From NCBI RefSeq assembly GCF_024199795.1, contig NZ_JANADK010000001.1, forward strand, positions 868,001 through 932,000: a DNA stretch of 64,000 bases, in the 5' to 3' direction. Numbering within the stretch: the first letter of the stretch is position 1; each line of letters opens with the position of its first letter. Positions 1-9,375 of this stretch are shown one piece after another. Both the position numbers and the translations under genes were made by a program. A model generated the notes under the pieces. It worked only from the letters and a program-made list of their open reading frames with translations. It searched no databases and had not been told where the DNA came from. The DNA is from Bradyrhizobium sp. CCGB01 (GTDB taxonomy: Bacteria > Pseudomonadota > Alphaproteobacteria > Rhizobiales > Xanthobacteraceae).

Positions 1-329
1 GCTTCGTCGATGCCTCGATGATCGGCTGGTACAACTACATCTACCGCGACAATTCCGCGGGCAACGCCATGATCAAGAAGCTCAATCCGGAGATGACCGA
101 CGAGCTGCTCGCCTATTCCGTCGCCAAGATGAAGGAATACGGCATCGTCGATTCCGGCGAGTCGCTGAAAAACGGTATCGGCGCGATGAGCGACGATCGC
201 TACAGCTCCTTCTTCAACAAGATGGTGAAGGCCGGCGTCGTGAAGCCCGATCTCGATTTCCGCAAATCCTACACCCTGCGCTTCGTCAACAAGGGCGTCG
301 GCGTCGAGCTGCGCCCCAGCAAGCCGTAA
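1..329 (+). CDS. ABC transporter substrate-binding protein, C-terminal part
   Basis: The reading frame is open from the left edge, so this is the last ~109 residues of a longer protein. The helical segment with MIKKLNPEMTDELLAYS and the end FVNKGVGVELRPSKP match the C-terminal lobe of NMT1/THI5-like periplasmic binding proteins, which deliver pyrimidine-, taurine- or nitrate-type ligands to an ABC permease. The ATPase gene starts 11 nt downstream and the permease follows, so the three form one importer. The ligand cannot be read from this fragment; the dehydrogenase downstream hints at an organic acid, which is inference. Confidence 0.8.
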   Translation, partial: FVDASMIGWYNYIYRDNSAGNAMIKKLNPEMTDELLAYSVAKMKEYGIVDSGESLKNGIGAMSDDRYSSFFNKMVKAGVVKPDLDFRKSYTLRFVNKGVGVELRPSKP

Positions 330-340
330 ACGCAAGGTCG

Positions 341-1156
341 ATGTCACCGATCAAAACTCCGGCCGGAGTCGAGACCGGCCTGACGGCCTTGGCTGTCAGC
401 CTGCGCGGCGTGACGAAGGCCTATGACAACGGCGTCATGGCGCTCGGCCCGCTCGATCTTGCCGTGCGCAAGGGCGAGTTCATTTCGCTGCTCGGCCCGT
501 CCGGTTGCGGCAAGTCGACGGCGCTGCGCATCATCGCGGAGCTCAGTGCGCCGTCGTCAGGCACTGTGCGGCTGGCGCGTCACGAGGGCGTGCCGCAGCC
601 GGGCCACGGCATCGGCTTCGTGTTTCAGGAGCCGACCCTGATGCCCTGGACCAGCGTGCGCGAGAACGTGCGGTTGCCCCTGAGGCTCGCAGGTGTGCCG
701 AAGGCGGACGCGCGTGCGCGTGCCGACGCGGCGCTGGCGAGCGTCGGGCTCGCCGATTTCGCCGAGGCATATCCGCGCGAGCTCTCCGGCGGCATGAAGA
801 TGCGGGTGTCGCTGGCGCGCGCGCTCGTCACCGATCCAGACATCCTCCTGATGGACGAGCCGTTCGCGGCGCTCGACGAGATCACGCGCTTCCGCCTCAA
901 CAACGATCTGCTCGCGCTGTGGCGCAGCCTTGGCAAGACCGTCATCTTCGTCACCCATTCGGTGTTCGAATCCGTTTATTTGTCGCAGCGCGTCGTGGTC
1001 ATGACGGCGCGGCCCGGCCGCATCCAGGCCGACATCCGCATAGAGACGGTCGAGCCGCGGGCTGAGGAGTTTCGCACCTCGGCCGCCTATTCCGATTATT
1101 GCCGCCGCGTGTCGGCCGCGCTGGCGCCGTCCTATTCGGGGCAGTCGACGCTATGA
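341..1156 (+). CDS. ABC transporter ATP-binding protein (nitrate/sulfonate/taurine type)
   Basis: A 271-residue ATPase that powers the importer encoded around it. All nucleotide-binding motifs are present in order: Walker A LLGPSGCGKST near residue 50, Q-loop FQEP, signature LSGGMKMRVSLARAL, Walker B ILLMDEPFAALDE and the switch histidine in VTHS. Length and motif spacing are normal for the SsuB/TauB family. The stop codon overlaps the permease start as ATGA, so translation is probably coupled. The substrate is unknown. Confidence 0.93.
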   Translation: MSPIKTPAGVETGLTALAVSLRGVTKAYDNGVMALGPLDLAVRKGEFISLLGPSGCGKSTALRIIAELSAPSSGTVRLARHEGVPQPGHGIGFVFQEPTLMPWTSVRENVRLPLRLAGVPKADARARADAALASVGLADFAEAYPRELSGGMKMRVSLARALVTDPDILLMDEPFAALDEITRFRLNNDLLALWRSLGKTVIFVTHSVFESVYLSQRVVVMTARPGRIQADIRIETVEPRAEEFRTSAAYSDYCRRVSAALAPSYSGQSTL

Positions 1157-1971
1157 ACGCGCCAGCTGCCGTCACCGCAAAACCATCAGGCGCGCAACGC
1201 GCGATGCGCTTCGTGCTGCCCGTCATCGTGTTCGCGGCTGGTCTCCTCGCCTGGGAATTAGTGGTCCGCATCAAGGACATCCCGCCTTACGTTTTGCCGG
1301 CGCCCTCCGTCATCGTCCTGACATTGATCAAGGACTGGTCGGTTCTGTCACAATCGCTCGCCGCCACGCTTCTGACCACGCTCGAGGGCTTTGTCGCCGC
1401 CAGCATCGGCGGCATCGCGCTGGCGCTGCTGTTCAACCAGTCGAAATGGGTGGAATATTCGCTATTCCCCTATGCCGTGATCCTTCAGGTCACGCCTGTC
1501 ATCGCGATTGCACCGCTGCTGCTGATCTATCTGGAGCAGCAGACCGCGGTCGTGGTCTGCGCCTTCATCGTCGCCTTTTTCCCGGTGCTGTCCAACACCA
1601 CGCTGGGGCTCAATTCGGTCGATCGCAACCTTGCCGGCCTGTTCCAGCTCTACGGCGCCTCGCCGCCACAGACCCTGCGCTTTCTGAAGCTGCCGGCGGC
1701 GCTGCCCTATATCCTCGGCGGCCTGCGGATTGCCGGCGGCCTGTCGCTGATCGGCGCGGTCGTGGCCGAAATCGCGGCCGGCACCGCCGGCGCCGGCTCC
1801 GGGCTCGCCTACAGGATCGCCGAATCCGGCTATCGATTGAACATACCCCGCATGTTCGCAGCGCTGCTTTTGTTGTCGCTGGCCGGGATTGTCATCTATG
1901 GGGTGCTGGCGCTAGTTTCCCACCTCGTTTTACGGCGCTGGCACGAGAGCGCGCTTGGAAAGGACAACTGA
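1153..1971 (+). CDS. ABC transporter permease (BPD_transp_1 family)
   Basis: A 272-residue inner-membrane permease with about six hydrophobic helices. The EAA-type cytoplasmic loop lies around residues 160-190 (NLAGLFQLYGASPPQTLRFL), where the ATPase docks. I chose the ATG that overlaps the ATPase stop (ATGA) rather than a codon 54 nt upstream, because MNAPAAV fits the family start and the overlap implies coupling. The gene ends with TGATG onto the dehydrogenase, so both share a transcript. Confidence 0.92.
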   Translation: MNAPAAVTAKPSGAQRAMRFVLPVIVFAAGLLAWELVVRIKDIPPYVLPAPSVIVLTLIKDWSVLSQSLAATLLTTLEGFVAASIGGIALALLFNQSKWVEYSLFPYAVILQVTPVIAIAPLLLIYLEQQTAVVVCAFIVAFFPVLSNTTLGLNSVDRNLAGLFQLYGASPPQTLRFLKLPAALPYILGGLRIAGGLSLIGAVVAEIAAGTAGAGSGLAYRIAESGYRLNIPRMFAALLLLSLAGIVIYGVLALVSHLVLRRWHESALGKDN

Positions 1972-2960
1972 TGACTGCCGCTTCGATTTCGTCCGAAAAG
2001 ATCGATCTTCTGATTTATGGACCGGTGCGGCCGATCCTCGACAACGGTTTTTCCGATCATTTCGTCGTGCACAAGGCGGAGACGCGGGGCGATCTCGAGC
2101 GGTTGACGCCGGCGATCCGCGAAAAGATCCGCGGCGTGGCGGTGACCTATCACACCGTGCGCGCCGACAAGGAGTCGCTGTCGCAACTGCCGAAGATCGA
2201 GATGGTGGCGAGCTTTGGTGTCGGCTACGACCACATCGACGCCAAATACGCGGCCGAGCACAACATCATCGTCACCAACACGCCCGACGTGCTGACCGAG
2301 GAGGTCGCCGACGTCGCGATGGGTCTTCTGATCTCGACGGTGCGCGAATTCATCAAGGCCGACCGTTACGTGCGCTCGGGCCTCTGGCAGACCCAGAACT
2401 ATCCGCTCAGCGTCGGCTCGCTGCGCGACCGCAAGGTCGGCATCGTCGGCATGGGCCGCATCGGCCAGGCCATCGCGCGCCGGCTCGATGCCTCGCTGGT
2501 GCCGGTGGTCTACCACTCCCGCAATCCGTCCAAGGACGTCTCCTACAAGCACTATCCCGATCTGATCGAGATGGCGAAGGCGGTGGATACGCTGATGGTG
2601 ATCGTGCCCGGCGGCGCCAGCACCAACAAGATGATCAATGCCGAGGTGCTGAAGGCGCTCGGCCCCCGTGGCGTGCTGGTCAACGTGGCGCGCGGCTCGG
2701 TGGTCGACGAGCAGGCGCTGGTGCAGGCGCTCAAGTCCGGCACCATCCTGGCCGCCGGCCTCGACGTGTTCGCGGCCGAGCCGACCGTGCCGGACGAGCT
2801 CAAGGCCATGCAGAACGTCGTGCTGCTGCCGCATATCGGGTCGGCATCGGTGGTGACGCGCAACGCGATGGATCAGCTCGTGGTCGACAACCTCAAGTCC
2901 TGGTTCGCCGGCAAGGCGCCGTTGACGCCTGTCGCCGAAACGCCGTTCAAGGGGCGCTGA
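1971..2960 (+). CDS. D-isomer specific 2-hydroxyacid dehydrogenase
   Basis: A 329-residue NAD(P)-dependent oxidoreductase interconverting a 2-oxoacid and a D-2-hydroxyacid. The Rossmann motif is VGIVGMGRIGQAIARR. The catalytic triad of the family is visible: Arg in NVARGSVVD, Glu in FAAEPTVPDE and His in LLPHIGSAS. The start ATG overlaps the permease stop (TGATG) and the stop overlaps the next ATG. Being fused translationally to an ABC importer suggests it handles the imported compound or a close product, possibly a hydroxypyruvate or glyoxylate-like acid. That link is inference. Confidence 0.92.
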   Translation: MTAASISSEKIDLLIYGPVRPILDNGFSDHFVVHKAETRGDLERLTPAIREKIRGVAVTYHTVRADKESLSQLPKIEMVASFGVGYDHIDAKYAAEHNIIVTNTPDVLTEEVADVAMGLLISTVREFIKADRYVRSGLWQTQNYPLSVGSLRDRKVGIVGMGRIGQAIARRLDASLVPVVYHSRNPSKDVSYKHYPDLIEMAKAVDTLMVIVPGGASTNKMINAEVLKALGPRGVLVNVARGSVVDEQALVQALKSGTILAAGLDVFAAEPTVPDELKAMQNVVLLPHIGSASVVTRNAMDQLVVDNLKSWFAGKAPLTPVAETPFKGR

Positions 2961-3652
2961 TGTCTGGTCTTCGGGTCGTTGCATTCGCCGTCGCGGCCTG
3001 TTTGGCCGCGATCGGCCCTGCGCTGGCGCAGGATGCGACGACCCTGAAGAAGGAGATGCCCGGGCAGTGGGAGCTGTCGACCACCGAGCGCAGCAAGACC
3101 TGTGTCGTCACGCTCAAAGCTGACGCCGCGGGGCAGGCGTTCAAGCTGGAGCTGGAGCCGGCCTGCAAGACCGCGCTGCCCTTCACGAAGGATATCGTGG
3201 CCTGGAGCGTCAAGGGCCTCGACATCGTTCGTTTGCAGGACGCGACCGGTGAAGCGGTGATCGACTTCACCGAGGTCGAGGCCGGGATCTTCGAGGGCCT
3301 GCGCCAGGGCGAGGGCGTCTACATCCTCCAGGATCTCGCCGCCGCCCGCTCGATGGCCAAGTCGATGGACCAGATGATCGGGGACTGGTCGATGGTGCGC
3401 GGCAACGGCCAGCCGGTGTGCGGGCTGACGCTGACCAACACCGAGGCGAGCCCGGACAATTTCCAGGTCTTCCTCAAGCCGAAATGCGATCCGGTGATTG
3501 CGCAATTCAATCCGGCGCAATGGCGGCTCGAGCGCGGTCAGATCGTCCTGATGTCGAAATCGGGCGAGGTCTGGCAGTTCGAGGCCGACGACAACGCGCA
3601 GTGGCGGCGCGTCCCCGATACCGCCGATCCCCTGATCATGCTGCGTCAGTAG
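2960..3652 (+). CDS. Secreted AprI/Inh-family (metalloprotease inhibitor-like) protein
   Basis: A 230-residue protein with a clear signal peptide (hydrophobic core AFAVAACLAAIG, cleavage after ALAQ). Two repeats of the same fold follow. Each has a GxW motif near its start (PGQWELS, GDWSMV), a Cys in CVVTL or CGLTL, and a second Cys about 25 residues on (EPACK, KPKCD), so each repeat may form a disulfide. This matches the AprI/Inh beta-barrel family that inhibits serralysin-type proteases, although many alphaproteobacterial members have no known target. It is the last gene of the ABC operon. Confidence 0.75.
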   Translation: MSGLRVVAFAVAACLAAIGPALAQDATTLKKEMPGQWELSTTERSKTCVVTLKADAAGQAFKLELEPACKTALPFTKDIVAWSVKGLDIVRLQDATGEAVIDFTEVEAGIFEGLRQGEGVYILQDLAAARSMAKSMDQMIGDWSMVRGNGQPVCGLTLTNTEASPDNFQVFLKPKCDPVIAQFNPAQWRLERGQIVLMSKSGEVWQFEADDNAQWRRVPDTADPLIMLRQ

Positions 3653-3657
3653 GCGCC

Positions 3658-3681
3658 CGCCTCGTTCGCATCGGCGAGGCG
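3658..3681 (+). terminator. Stem-loop after the ABC operon
   Basis: A perfect 7-bp GC stem (CGCCTCG / CGAGGCG) with a 10-nt loop begins 5 nt after the inhibitor stop codon. No T-tract follows, so it is at best a weak or Rho-assisted terminator or an mRNA-stabilising hairpin. Confidence 0.35.
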
Positions 3682-4021
3682 TGCAGGCCGGATCTCGAGA
3701 TTGGCCCAATTGCGCTGGTACTCGCCTTTCAGACTCTCGAATGAGACCATTTCCCGCTCCCGAAAATTGATGAATAATCGAAATTTCGTAGCAAGCCAGA
3801 TATGGGCCGGGCGCTGTGATCAGCGCGTGACTCCAGCGCGATCTCCCGCAAATGTGGCAGGTTGCCGGGCTGGGACATGTGAACTGGCTTACAGCTTCAG
3901 CGGGAAAATGGGCGGCGCGGCCGGACCGTAGCCGTGGCCTTCATCGCGCGAACCGCCGGCGAGGGAACCGGCATGGTTGTCCGTCCGTTAACGACGCAGA
4001 CGGTCCGGCAAGGAGCCCTGC
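3682..4021. other. Intergenic stretch without a supported gene
   Basis: About 340 nt between the ABC operon and the next gene. Short open frames exist but have no family features or good ribosome-binding sites. It probably contains the promoter for the gene at 4022; an AGGAG is visible just before that start. Confidence 0.5.
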
Positions 4022-4396
4022 ATGGCCAAGCGCATCCTCGCGATCGGCATCGAACCCGGCAATGCGGACTACAGCGCGTTCCCGCAGCTCACGCCGGAGC
4101 TGGTGCGCGATTACATCGAGGCGCAATTGCTGCGCCTGCGCGATCTCGGCTACGAGGTCACGAGCTGCCTGATCGATCTCGACGTCACCGCGGAAGCCGG
4201 CGTCACGGCGGCGCTGCGCGAGGAGAGCTTCGACTGCATCGTGATCGGCGCGGGCCTGCGCGAGCCGAAGGAGCGCCTGCTGCTGTTCGAGAAGGTGCTC
4301 AACCTCGTCCACCGCCTGGCGCCTGACGCCGCGATCTGCTTCAACACCACGCCGGCCGACACGGCCGAGGCCGTGCAACGCTGGATCGATTCCTGA
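4022..4396 (+). CDS. Conserved hypothetical protein, 124 aa
   Basis: A small soluble protein with alternating beta strands and helices: KRILAIGIEP, then a long helix with RDYIEAQLLRLRDLGYEV, a second strand FDCIVIGAG, and an end with ICFNTTPADTAEAVQRWID. The layout resembles a Rossmann-like or response-regulator-like alpha/beta domain but no catalytic motif is visible. I recall similar small proteins in Bradyrhizobium but assign no function. The ATG is preceded by AGGAG at about 7 nt. It stands alone between the ABC operon and the protease island. Confidence 0.75.
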   Translation: MAKRILAIGIEPGNADYSAFPQLTPELVRDYIEAQLLRLRDLGYEVTSCLIDLDVTAEAGVTAALREESFDCIVIGAGLREPKERLLLFEKVLNLVHRLAPDAAICFNTTPADTAEAVQRWIDS

Positions 4397-4656
4397 TGGC
4401 GGGCGCGGTTCCGTCCTGAATTCAAATTGCCTGTCGCCGCAGCGTACGGTCTCGAAAACGGGATTGAATCGATCTGACGTTCGTGCAATTGTAGCGTGTG
4501 TTGCGACGAGATATTGCGCGTGGCGACATGCCGATATCCGAATTGTTATAAGCGGTGTTTGCTTTCGGTCGCCAAAGCGCCGGAAGCCTAATGTATTTTA
4601 AAGCGCGCGCGTCCGATGGGATGCGAGCACGTGTCTGGATGCGGGAGCAGTTCCGT
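4397..4656. promoter_or_regulatory. AT-richer upstream region of the protease/SIR2 operon
   Basis: About 260 nt, visibly lower in GC than the flanks, separate the small conserved gene from the S8 protease. It should hold the promoter of the downstream operon. No palindromic operator or clear -35/-10 pair could be assigned by eye. Confidence 0.35.
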
Positions 4657-6330
4657 ATGGTGCGCAAGAAGCCGGCGGGCGCGACAAAGGCTGATCCGGG
4701 CGATGTACGACGAGTCTTGACCAAGACTTCGATTGCGCCAGATCTGCTGGCCGTCATGGATCGCCGCACCAACAGGAAGGTCGCAAAGGCCGCTGCTGCG
4801 GAGCCGCCCACATTCAAGGTGATCATCGAATTTAACCGAGGGTTCCCGGGCGGAATCGGTGGCGCCCGGCTTGCATTGCTATGGGCTTACAGCAAGGCGC
4901 GAGGCTTGCCCGACCCTTCTGTCCAGATGAACCTTCTGCCCGCGCTCGCACCTGCTGCGTCCCGCTTCGATTCCTCGTTGATCGCCCTGTTGGAGCCCGC
5001 CGACAGCGTCGACATCGAGAAGTCGATGTGGACGGACAATTATGCTTTCGCAAAGCTCACCAGCAAGACGATCGGCAGGCTCTCGGATTGCAAGCTGCCG
5101 GACGTGACCGGTTCCCGATCGCCGCCCACGGCTCAGTCATCGTCGGCGGCGACGAAGCCGATTTCTCTAGTTTACAAGATCTGGCGGGATCACGAGATTG
5201 CGCGTTGCGTCTATGAGTCGGTACGAACGATCAAGTGCGACGCGGCACTCAACACCTTTCAGGCGAGCGGAAAGGGGATCGTCTGGGCGGTGGCAGATAC
5301 GGGAATTGACGCAACCCATCCGCATTTCCGGTCGCTCGAAACCACCAAACTACCGGATGGACTCCTGCATAAGGATTTTACGGGGCAGCATCCGAATCCC
5401 GATACGTCTCAGGCCGCAGCCCTAACCGATCAGGACGGGCATGGCACACATGTAGCCGGCATCATCGCAGGGCTGACCTGCCGCACGCAGGACAACGTGC
5501 CGGGGACTGTTACGGCAGTCACTAGGATGAGCATCAGGACGCAGATCCGCGACGGCAACGGTGACGTCAGCAAGGTCGATGTCGAGTACAAGAAGCCGAT
5601 CGCGGGATTGGCGCGCGACTGCAAGCTCGTGAGTCTGAAGGTGCTGACCAATGGCCAGTCGGGCGATCTCAGCAATCTGCTGGCCGCGCTCGGTTACATT
5701 CAGCGCTGCAACGACAACGGGCGGAGCCTGAAGATTCACGGGGTGAATCTCAGTCTCGGCTATTCGTTCGATCCCGAATGGTTTGCGGCTGGGCAGAGTC
5801 CTCTTTGTGTCGAGGTCGACCGCCTCGTGCGCTCAGGGGTTTGCGTGGTCGTGGCCGCAGGCAATGGCGGGTACGGTATCGTCAACACCCAGTCAGGGGC
5901 AGCCGAGCGTGCGGCGCATATGGGCACAATCGCGGATCCCGGCAACGCGAACCTTGCCATCACCGTGGGATCGACCCATCGCGACATGCCGCACTCGTTC
6001 GGCGTTTCGTTCTTCTCGGCCAAGGGCCCAACCTCGGACGGACGGATGAAGCCCGATCTGGTCGCGCCGGGCGAGCGCATTATCTCCTGCGCCTTGATGA
6101 ACAACGCTGCCGCGACTGAGGCATTGTTTCGCGAGGATTCCGGAACCAGCATGGCTGCTCCCCACGTCTCTGGGGCGATCGCGGCCTTCCTGTCGGTCCG
6201 CAACGAATTCCTGGGGCGGCCCGAACAGGTGAAGGAAATCTTCGTGGCGGCGGCGACCAACATCAAGCGGCGGCCCGAATTTCAGGGGGCCGGTCTGCTC
6301 GATCTGCTGCGCGCTTTGCAGTCCGTCTAG
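4657..6330 (+). CDS. S8 family serine peptidase (subtilisin-like), cytoplasmic
   Basis: A 557-residue subtilase. The catalytic triad is visible: Asp near residue 214 in AVADTGIDATHPHF, His near 262 in DGHGTHVAGI, and Ser near 498 in GTSMAAPHVSGA; the oxyanion Asn is in VVAAGNGGYG. About 200 residues precede the catalytic domain and contain no signal peptide or membrane segment, so the enzyme should act inside the cell or be held inactive by its N-terminus. I chose the ATG at 4657, which has GGGAG 9 nt upstream; the frame stays open to 4555. It is the first gene of an operon, with the hydrolase 11 nt downstream. Cytoplasmic subtilases next to nucleotide-sensing proteins can be defence effectors; that role is inference. 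Confidence 0.88.
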   Translation: MVRKKPAGATKADPGDVRRVLTKTSIAPDLLAVMDRRTNRKVAKAAAAEPPTFKVIIEFNRGFPGGIGGARLALLWAYSKARGLPDPSVQMNLLPALAPAASRFDSSLIALLEPADSVDIEKSMWTDNYAFAKLTSKTIGRLSDCKLPDVTGSRSPPTAQSSSAATKPISLVYKIWRDHEIARCVYESVRTIKCDAALNTFQASGKGIVWAVADTGIDATHPHFRSLETTKLPDGLLHKDFTGQHPNPDTSQAAALTDQDGHGTHVAGIIAGLTCRTQDNVPGTVTAVTRMSIRTQIRDGNGDVSKVDVEYKKPIAGLARDCKLVSLKVLTNGQSGDLSNLLAALGYIQRCNDNGRSLKIHGVNLSLGYSFDPEWFAAGQSPLCVEVDRLVRSGVCVVVAAGNGGYGIVNTQSGAAERAAHMGTIADPGNANLAITVGSTHRDMPHSFGVSFFSAKGPTSDGRMKPDLVAPGERIISCALMNNAAATEALFREDSGTSMAAPHVSGAIAAFLSVRNEFLGRPEQVKEIFVAAATNIKRRPEFQGAGLLDLLRALQSV

Positions 6331-6341
6331 GGAGGACGCCC

Positions 6342-7655
6342 ATGAGTGATGTTCCGTCGATTTGGCTGGAGTTTGACGAGGATGGCGCCATTGATGCGGG
6401 CGTCGTAGGGCCGCTCACGGCGCTGCTCAGCAAGCCGGGAATCGAGGACCTGGTGGTGATGTCCCACGGCTGGAAGAACGACAGGAACGATGCGACCAAG
6501 TTGTACGGTACACTCTGGGCCAATGCCCGCAGCAATTTGCCGGCTGGCCGGGCGGACAAGGTCGTTGTCGCGGGCGTGCTGTGGCCAGCCAAGGCTTTTC
6601 AAACCGACTTCGATGCCGCGGCGCTAACTGATGTCGGTACGCAAGGCACGCTGTCCGCCTCCGGAGGCCCTCCGGTTTCAGATTTGTCGCAGCAGGAGTT
6701 CGATGCGCTATTGACGGACTTCGCCGCTTTCCTGGGGCCGTCTGCGACGCAGACGATCGCAGCCGCGCGCGTTGCTGCCCAGCAGTTGGATGCCGGCGCC
6801 TCCCGTGACCTTGTCAAGCAAGCCGCAGCAGCAGTGAAGATAGATGCGAGTTCATCCGACAAGGAACTTCGGGGCGACGCAACCCGGATCGCGCGCGCCG
6901 TCGCCGATCGTAGCGAAGCACAGTTTCTGCTCGCCAGCCTTGCCACGCCGCCCGTGCTGAAGCTCACCCCGAAAGTCGGCAGTGCCATGGGCCTCGGCAG
7001 CGCCGTGCATGGCTTTTTCAACGGCGCGCGCGCGGCCGTCGGCCGCTTCCTCAACCAGCTCACCTATTATGAGATGAAAAAGCGTGCTGGCGTCGTCGGC
7101 GTCAGCCTCGCCGCCAACGTTCTTGGAAAGCTCACGCCCTCGCATGCCATTCGGCTGCATCTGGTCGGCCACAGCTTTGGTGGGCGATTGGTCACGGCGG
7201 CAGCCAATCGATGGGATGCGGTTCCGAACCTGGAGCTGTTTTCGCTCACGATCCTCCAGGGTGCCTATTCCCACAATGCCCTGTCCCATCAGGTCGCGGG
7301 GGCATTTCCGAAGGTGGTCGGCAAGCCCACGGGCCCGATCGTGTTCACGCACACCCACAACGACCTTGCCTGTACGCTCGCCTATGCGATCGCATCGCGG
7401 TTTTCCCGTGACACCACCCAGGGCGTCGGAGATGCAAGCGACGAGTTCGGCGCGATGGGTGCAAATGGGCCTCAGAAGCTCGAGCCGGGCGCCAGCGAGC
7501 CCGACAACGTCACCCAGATATTCGCGCCCAAGCGAGGCAAGATCAATACGTTCCTGGCCGACCAATACATCATCAAGACCAGCGAAACGGACGCTCACAA
7601 CAACATCACCAATGCGGTCGTCGGGAAACTTCTGGCCAGTGTCATCCAGGCATGA
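6342..7655 (+). CDS. Alpha/beta-fold serine hydrolase
   Basis: A 437-residue protein. An early strand and oxyanion-type motif VVMSHGWKND (near residue 40) and a nucleophile elbow GHSFGGRLVT (near 275, GxSxG with Ser) show a lipase/esterase fold. Between them is an unusually long insertion (residues ~90-220) rich in Ala, Gln and Asp that may be a regulatory lid. A late HTHNDLACTLAYAIA segment may supply the catalytic His. There is no signal peptide. It lies 11 nt after the S8 protease and 58 nt before the HAD-SIR2 gene, so it belongs to the same transcript. The substrate is unknown; lipid, ester or protein are all possible. Confidence 0.75.
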   Translation: MSDVPSIWLEFDEDGAIDAGVVGPLTALLSKPGIEDLVVMSHGWKNDRNDATKLYGTLWANARSNLPAGRADKVVVAGVLWPAKAFQTDFDAAALTDVGTQGTLSASGGPPVSDLSQQEFDALLTDFAAFLGPSATQTIAAARVAAQQLDAGASRDLVKQAAAAVKIDASSSDKELRGDATRIARAVADRSEAQFLLASLATPPVLKLTPKVGSAMGLGSAVHGFFNGARAAVGRFLNQLTYYEMKKRAGVVGVSLAANVLGKLTPSHAIRLHLVGHSFGGRLVTAAANRWDAVPNLELFSLTILQGAYSHNALSHQVAGAFPKVVGKPTGPIVFTHTHNDLACTLAYAIASRFSRDTTQGVGDASDEFGAMGANGPQKLEPGASEPDNVTQIFAPKRGKINTFLADQYIIKTSETDAHNNITNAVVGKLLASVIQA

Positions 7656-7713
7656 TCGGCCGTGAGAGGTCATAGCATTTTGCGTACAGTCATTTCGCGA
7701 AGGTGCGTGTCAC

Positions 7714-9375
7714 ATGCCAATATCGCTGCGGGGTGTCATCTTTGATTTCGATGGGCCCATCTTCGACGGCCGCGCCGCAAGCCAAAAGGCGCTGGCGACG
7801 ACTTTCGATCAGTATGAGGCGGCGGTCGGACGGCCTGACATTGTGGCCAATGCGTTGCCGCTTTACGGTCCCAATGCATTGATCGCTCTTGCCTACGCCG
7901 ACCTTCCCGCTGCGACGCCGAAACTTGCGGAAATCTGCGACTTCTATCGCACGACGCTGAAGGCGTGTGAACGTCAGGGCAAGGTCGTCAGCGGGGTTCA
8001 GCCGCTCCTTCAGAATCTCAGGGGGCGTGACATCAAATGCGCGATACTCTCCTCGCGCGCGACGGCCGATGTCATCGAACTGGTAACCCATCTCGGTCTG
8101 CACGTCGCCCTCGATGAGATCTGGGGAAGGGATGCGCCGTTGGGCCAAAAGCCGGATCCTGCGGCGGTTCGGGCCCTGGCCAGGAAGTTGAACGTCGCGC
8201 CGAATGAGCTGGTCTACATTGGCGATTCGGATCGCGACTACGACGTCACCAAAGGCACCGACGTCGCTTACTACCACGCCGCCTGGACGGGCGAGCCGAG
8301 CAGTCGAGCCTACACCGGCTGTCGTGCCTTGCTACGCAATGTTGCCGATCTCGAGGCTGTTCTTCGCGACACGCCTTCCCCACAACTCGGGTCGCATCGG
8401 AACATGCCATCTACTCTGAAGGACGCTATCCGTGTCGATCGACTGGTGTTCTATGCCGGCGCCGGGGTATCCGTCCAATCTGGCATCGGTGGTTGGAATG
8501 ATCATTACTCTCCTATCCTGCAAAAGTTGAAAATGAGCCTGTGGGCGGGTCAAACGACCTACAGCCTGCCGCAACTGCTTCAATTGGTCGCCGCCGAACC
8601 GGCGCGGTCGCAGGATGTCTATGAGCACTTCAAGCAGAGCTTTGCGCAACGCAAGAATAAGCGACCGAATGCCTATCACTATGCGATGATGCGGTCGGGC
8701 GCGTCCCGGATATGGACCACCAACTACGATCAGTTGTTCGAAGCCGCGCTGGCAAGCGGGAATTTCCCGCACTCCGTCGTGAGGGACGATGGCTCTCTGC
8801 TGGACAACTTTGCCAACAGCCGCCTGATAGTCAAGATGAACGGAGACTTCGAGAACTCGAGATACTCGATTGATCTCGAATGGGATATCGTTTTCCTGGA
8901 GCAGCAGTTCGATCTGGCTGAACGCCACCGCCGGGAGATATGGCGCTTGTTCGAAGACGATTACCGCAGCAGTTGCATGGTGTTCGTCGGCACCTCTTTC
9001 ACCGACCCGGCCTTGCGTCGCCTTCTGTCCAGCGCGGCCAAGGCGGTTCCACGTACCCGTTTCTGGCACCACCTTCTAGTGAAGGCGGCTGAGCATCCTG
9101 CCGACCGCATCGTTGAGGCCATGTATGTCGAGAATCTGAGACGCATGCGGATCGAGACGCACCTCTTCAAGGACTATCCCGACATCGAGCGCTGGGTGCG
9201 GCAGATCGCCGTGATCGCAAACAGGCCGATTGTGGGGTTCAGCGGCACCGCCAAGCAGGAGGACCGCGTGCTGGTGCCGGATGGTGTCCTCGAAGACGGA
9301 ACAATCAAGACGTCCGCATCGAGACGCTATGTGAGCGGATGGGACGCGCTCTGGCACGGCGCGACTTCCGGGTGA
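7714..9375 (+). CDS. HAD hydrolase-SIR2 fusion protein
   Basis: A 553-residue fusion. Residues 1-220 are a HAD phosphatase: VIFDFDGP (nucleophile Asp11), AILSSRAT, GQKPDP and YIGDSDRDYD, all four motifs present. From about residue 231 a SIR2-like NAD-binding domain follows: FYAGAGVSVQSGI, WTTNYDQLFEAAL and FVGTSFTDPALRRLL. The usual KLHGD catalytic histidine is replaced by Asn in VKMNGDFE, which is odd for an NADase. The C-terminus starts a third domain (IVGFSGTA, then a strand) but the frame ends at ATSG. The SLOG sequence continues in the +3 frame from 9339, so this gene and the next are probably one gene split by a one-base deletion near 9331-9340. Confidence 0.85.
   Translation: MPISLRGVIFDFDGPIFDGRAASQKALATTFDQYEAAVGRPDIVANALPLYGPNALIALAYADLPAATPKLAEICDFYRTTLKACERQGKVVSGVQPLLQNLRGRDIKCAILSSRATADVIELVTHLGLHVALDEIWGRDAPLGQKPDPAAVRALARKLNVAPNELVYIGDSDRDYDVTKGTDVAYYHAAWTGEPSSRAYTGCRALLRNVADLEAVLRDTPSPQLGSHRNMPSTLKDAIRVDRLVFYAGAGVSVQSGIGGWNDHYSPILQKLKMSLWAGQTTYSLPQLLQLVAAEPARSQDVYEHFKQSFAQRKNKRPNAYHYAMMRSGASRIWTTNYDQLFEAALASGNFPHSVVRDDGSLLDNFANSRLIVKMNGDFENSRYSIDLEWDIVFLEQQFDLAERHRREIWRLFEDDYRSSCMVFVGTSFTDPALRRLLSSAAKAVPRTRFWHHLLVKAAEHPADRIVEAMYVENLRRMRIETHLFKDYPDIERWVRQIAVIANRPIVGFSGTAKQEDRVLVPDGVLEDGTIKTSASRRYVSGWDALWHGATSG

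Noticed and set aside
1896..2984. 362-residue minus-strand open frame opposite the dehydrogenase
   Set aside because: Composition is rich in Arg, His and Gln without family motifs; it mirrors the codon bias of the real gene on the plus strand.
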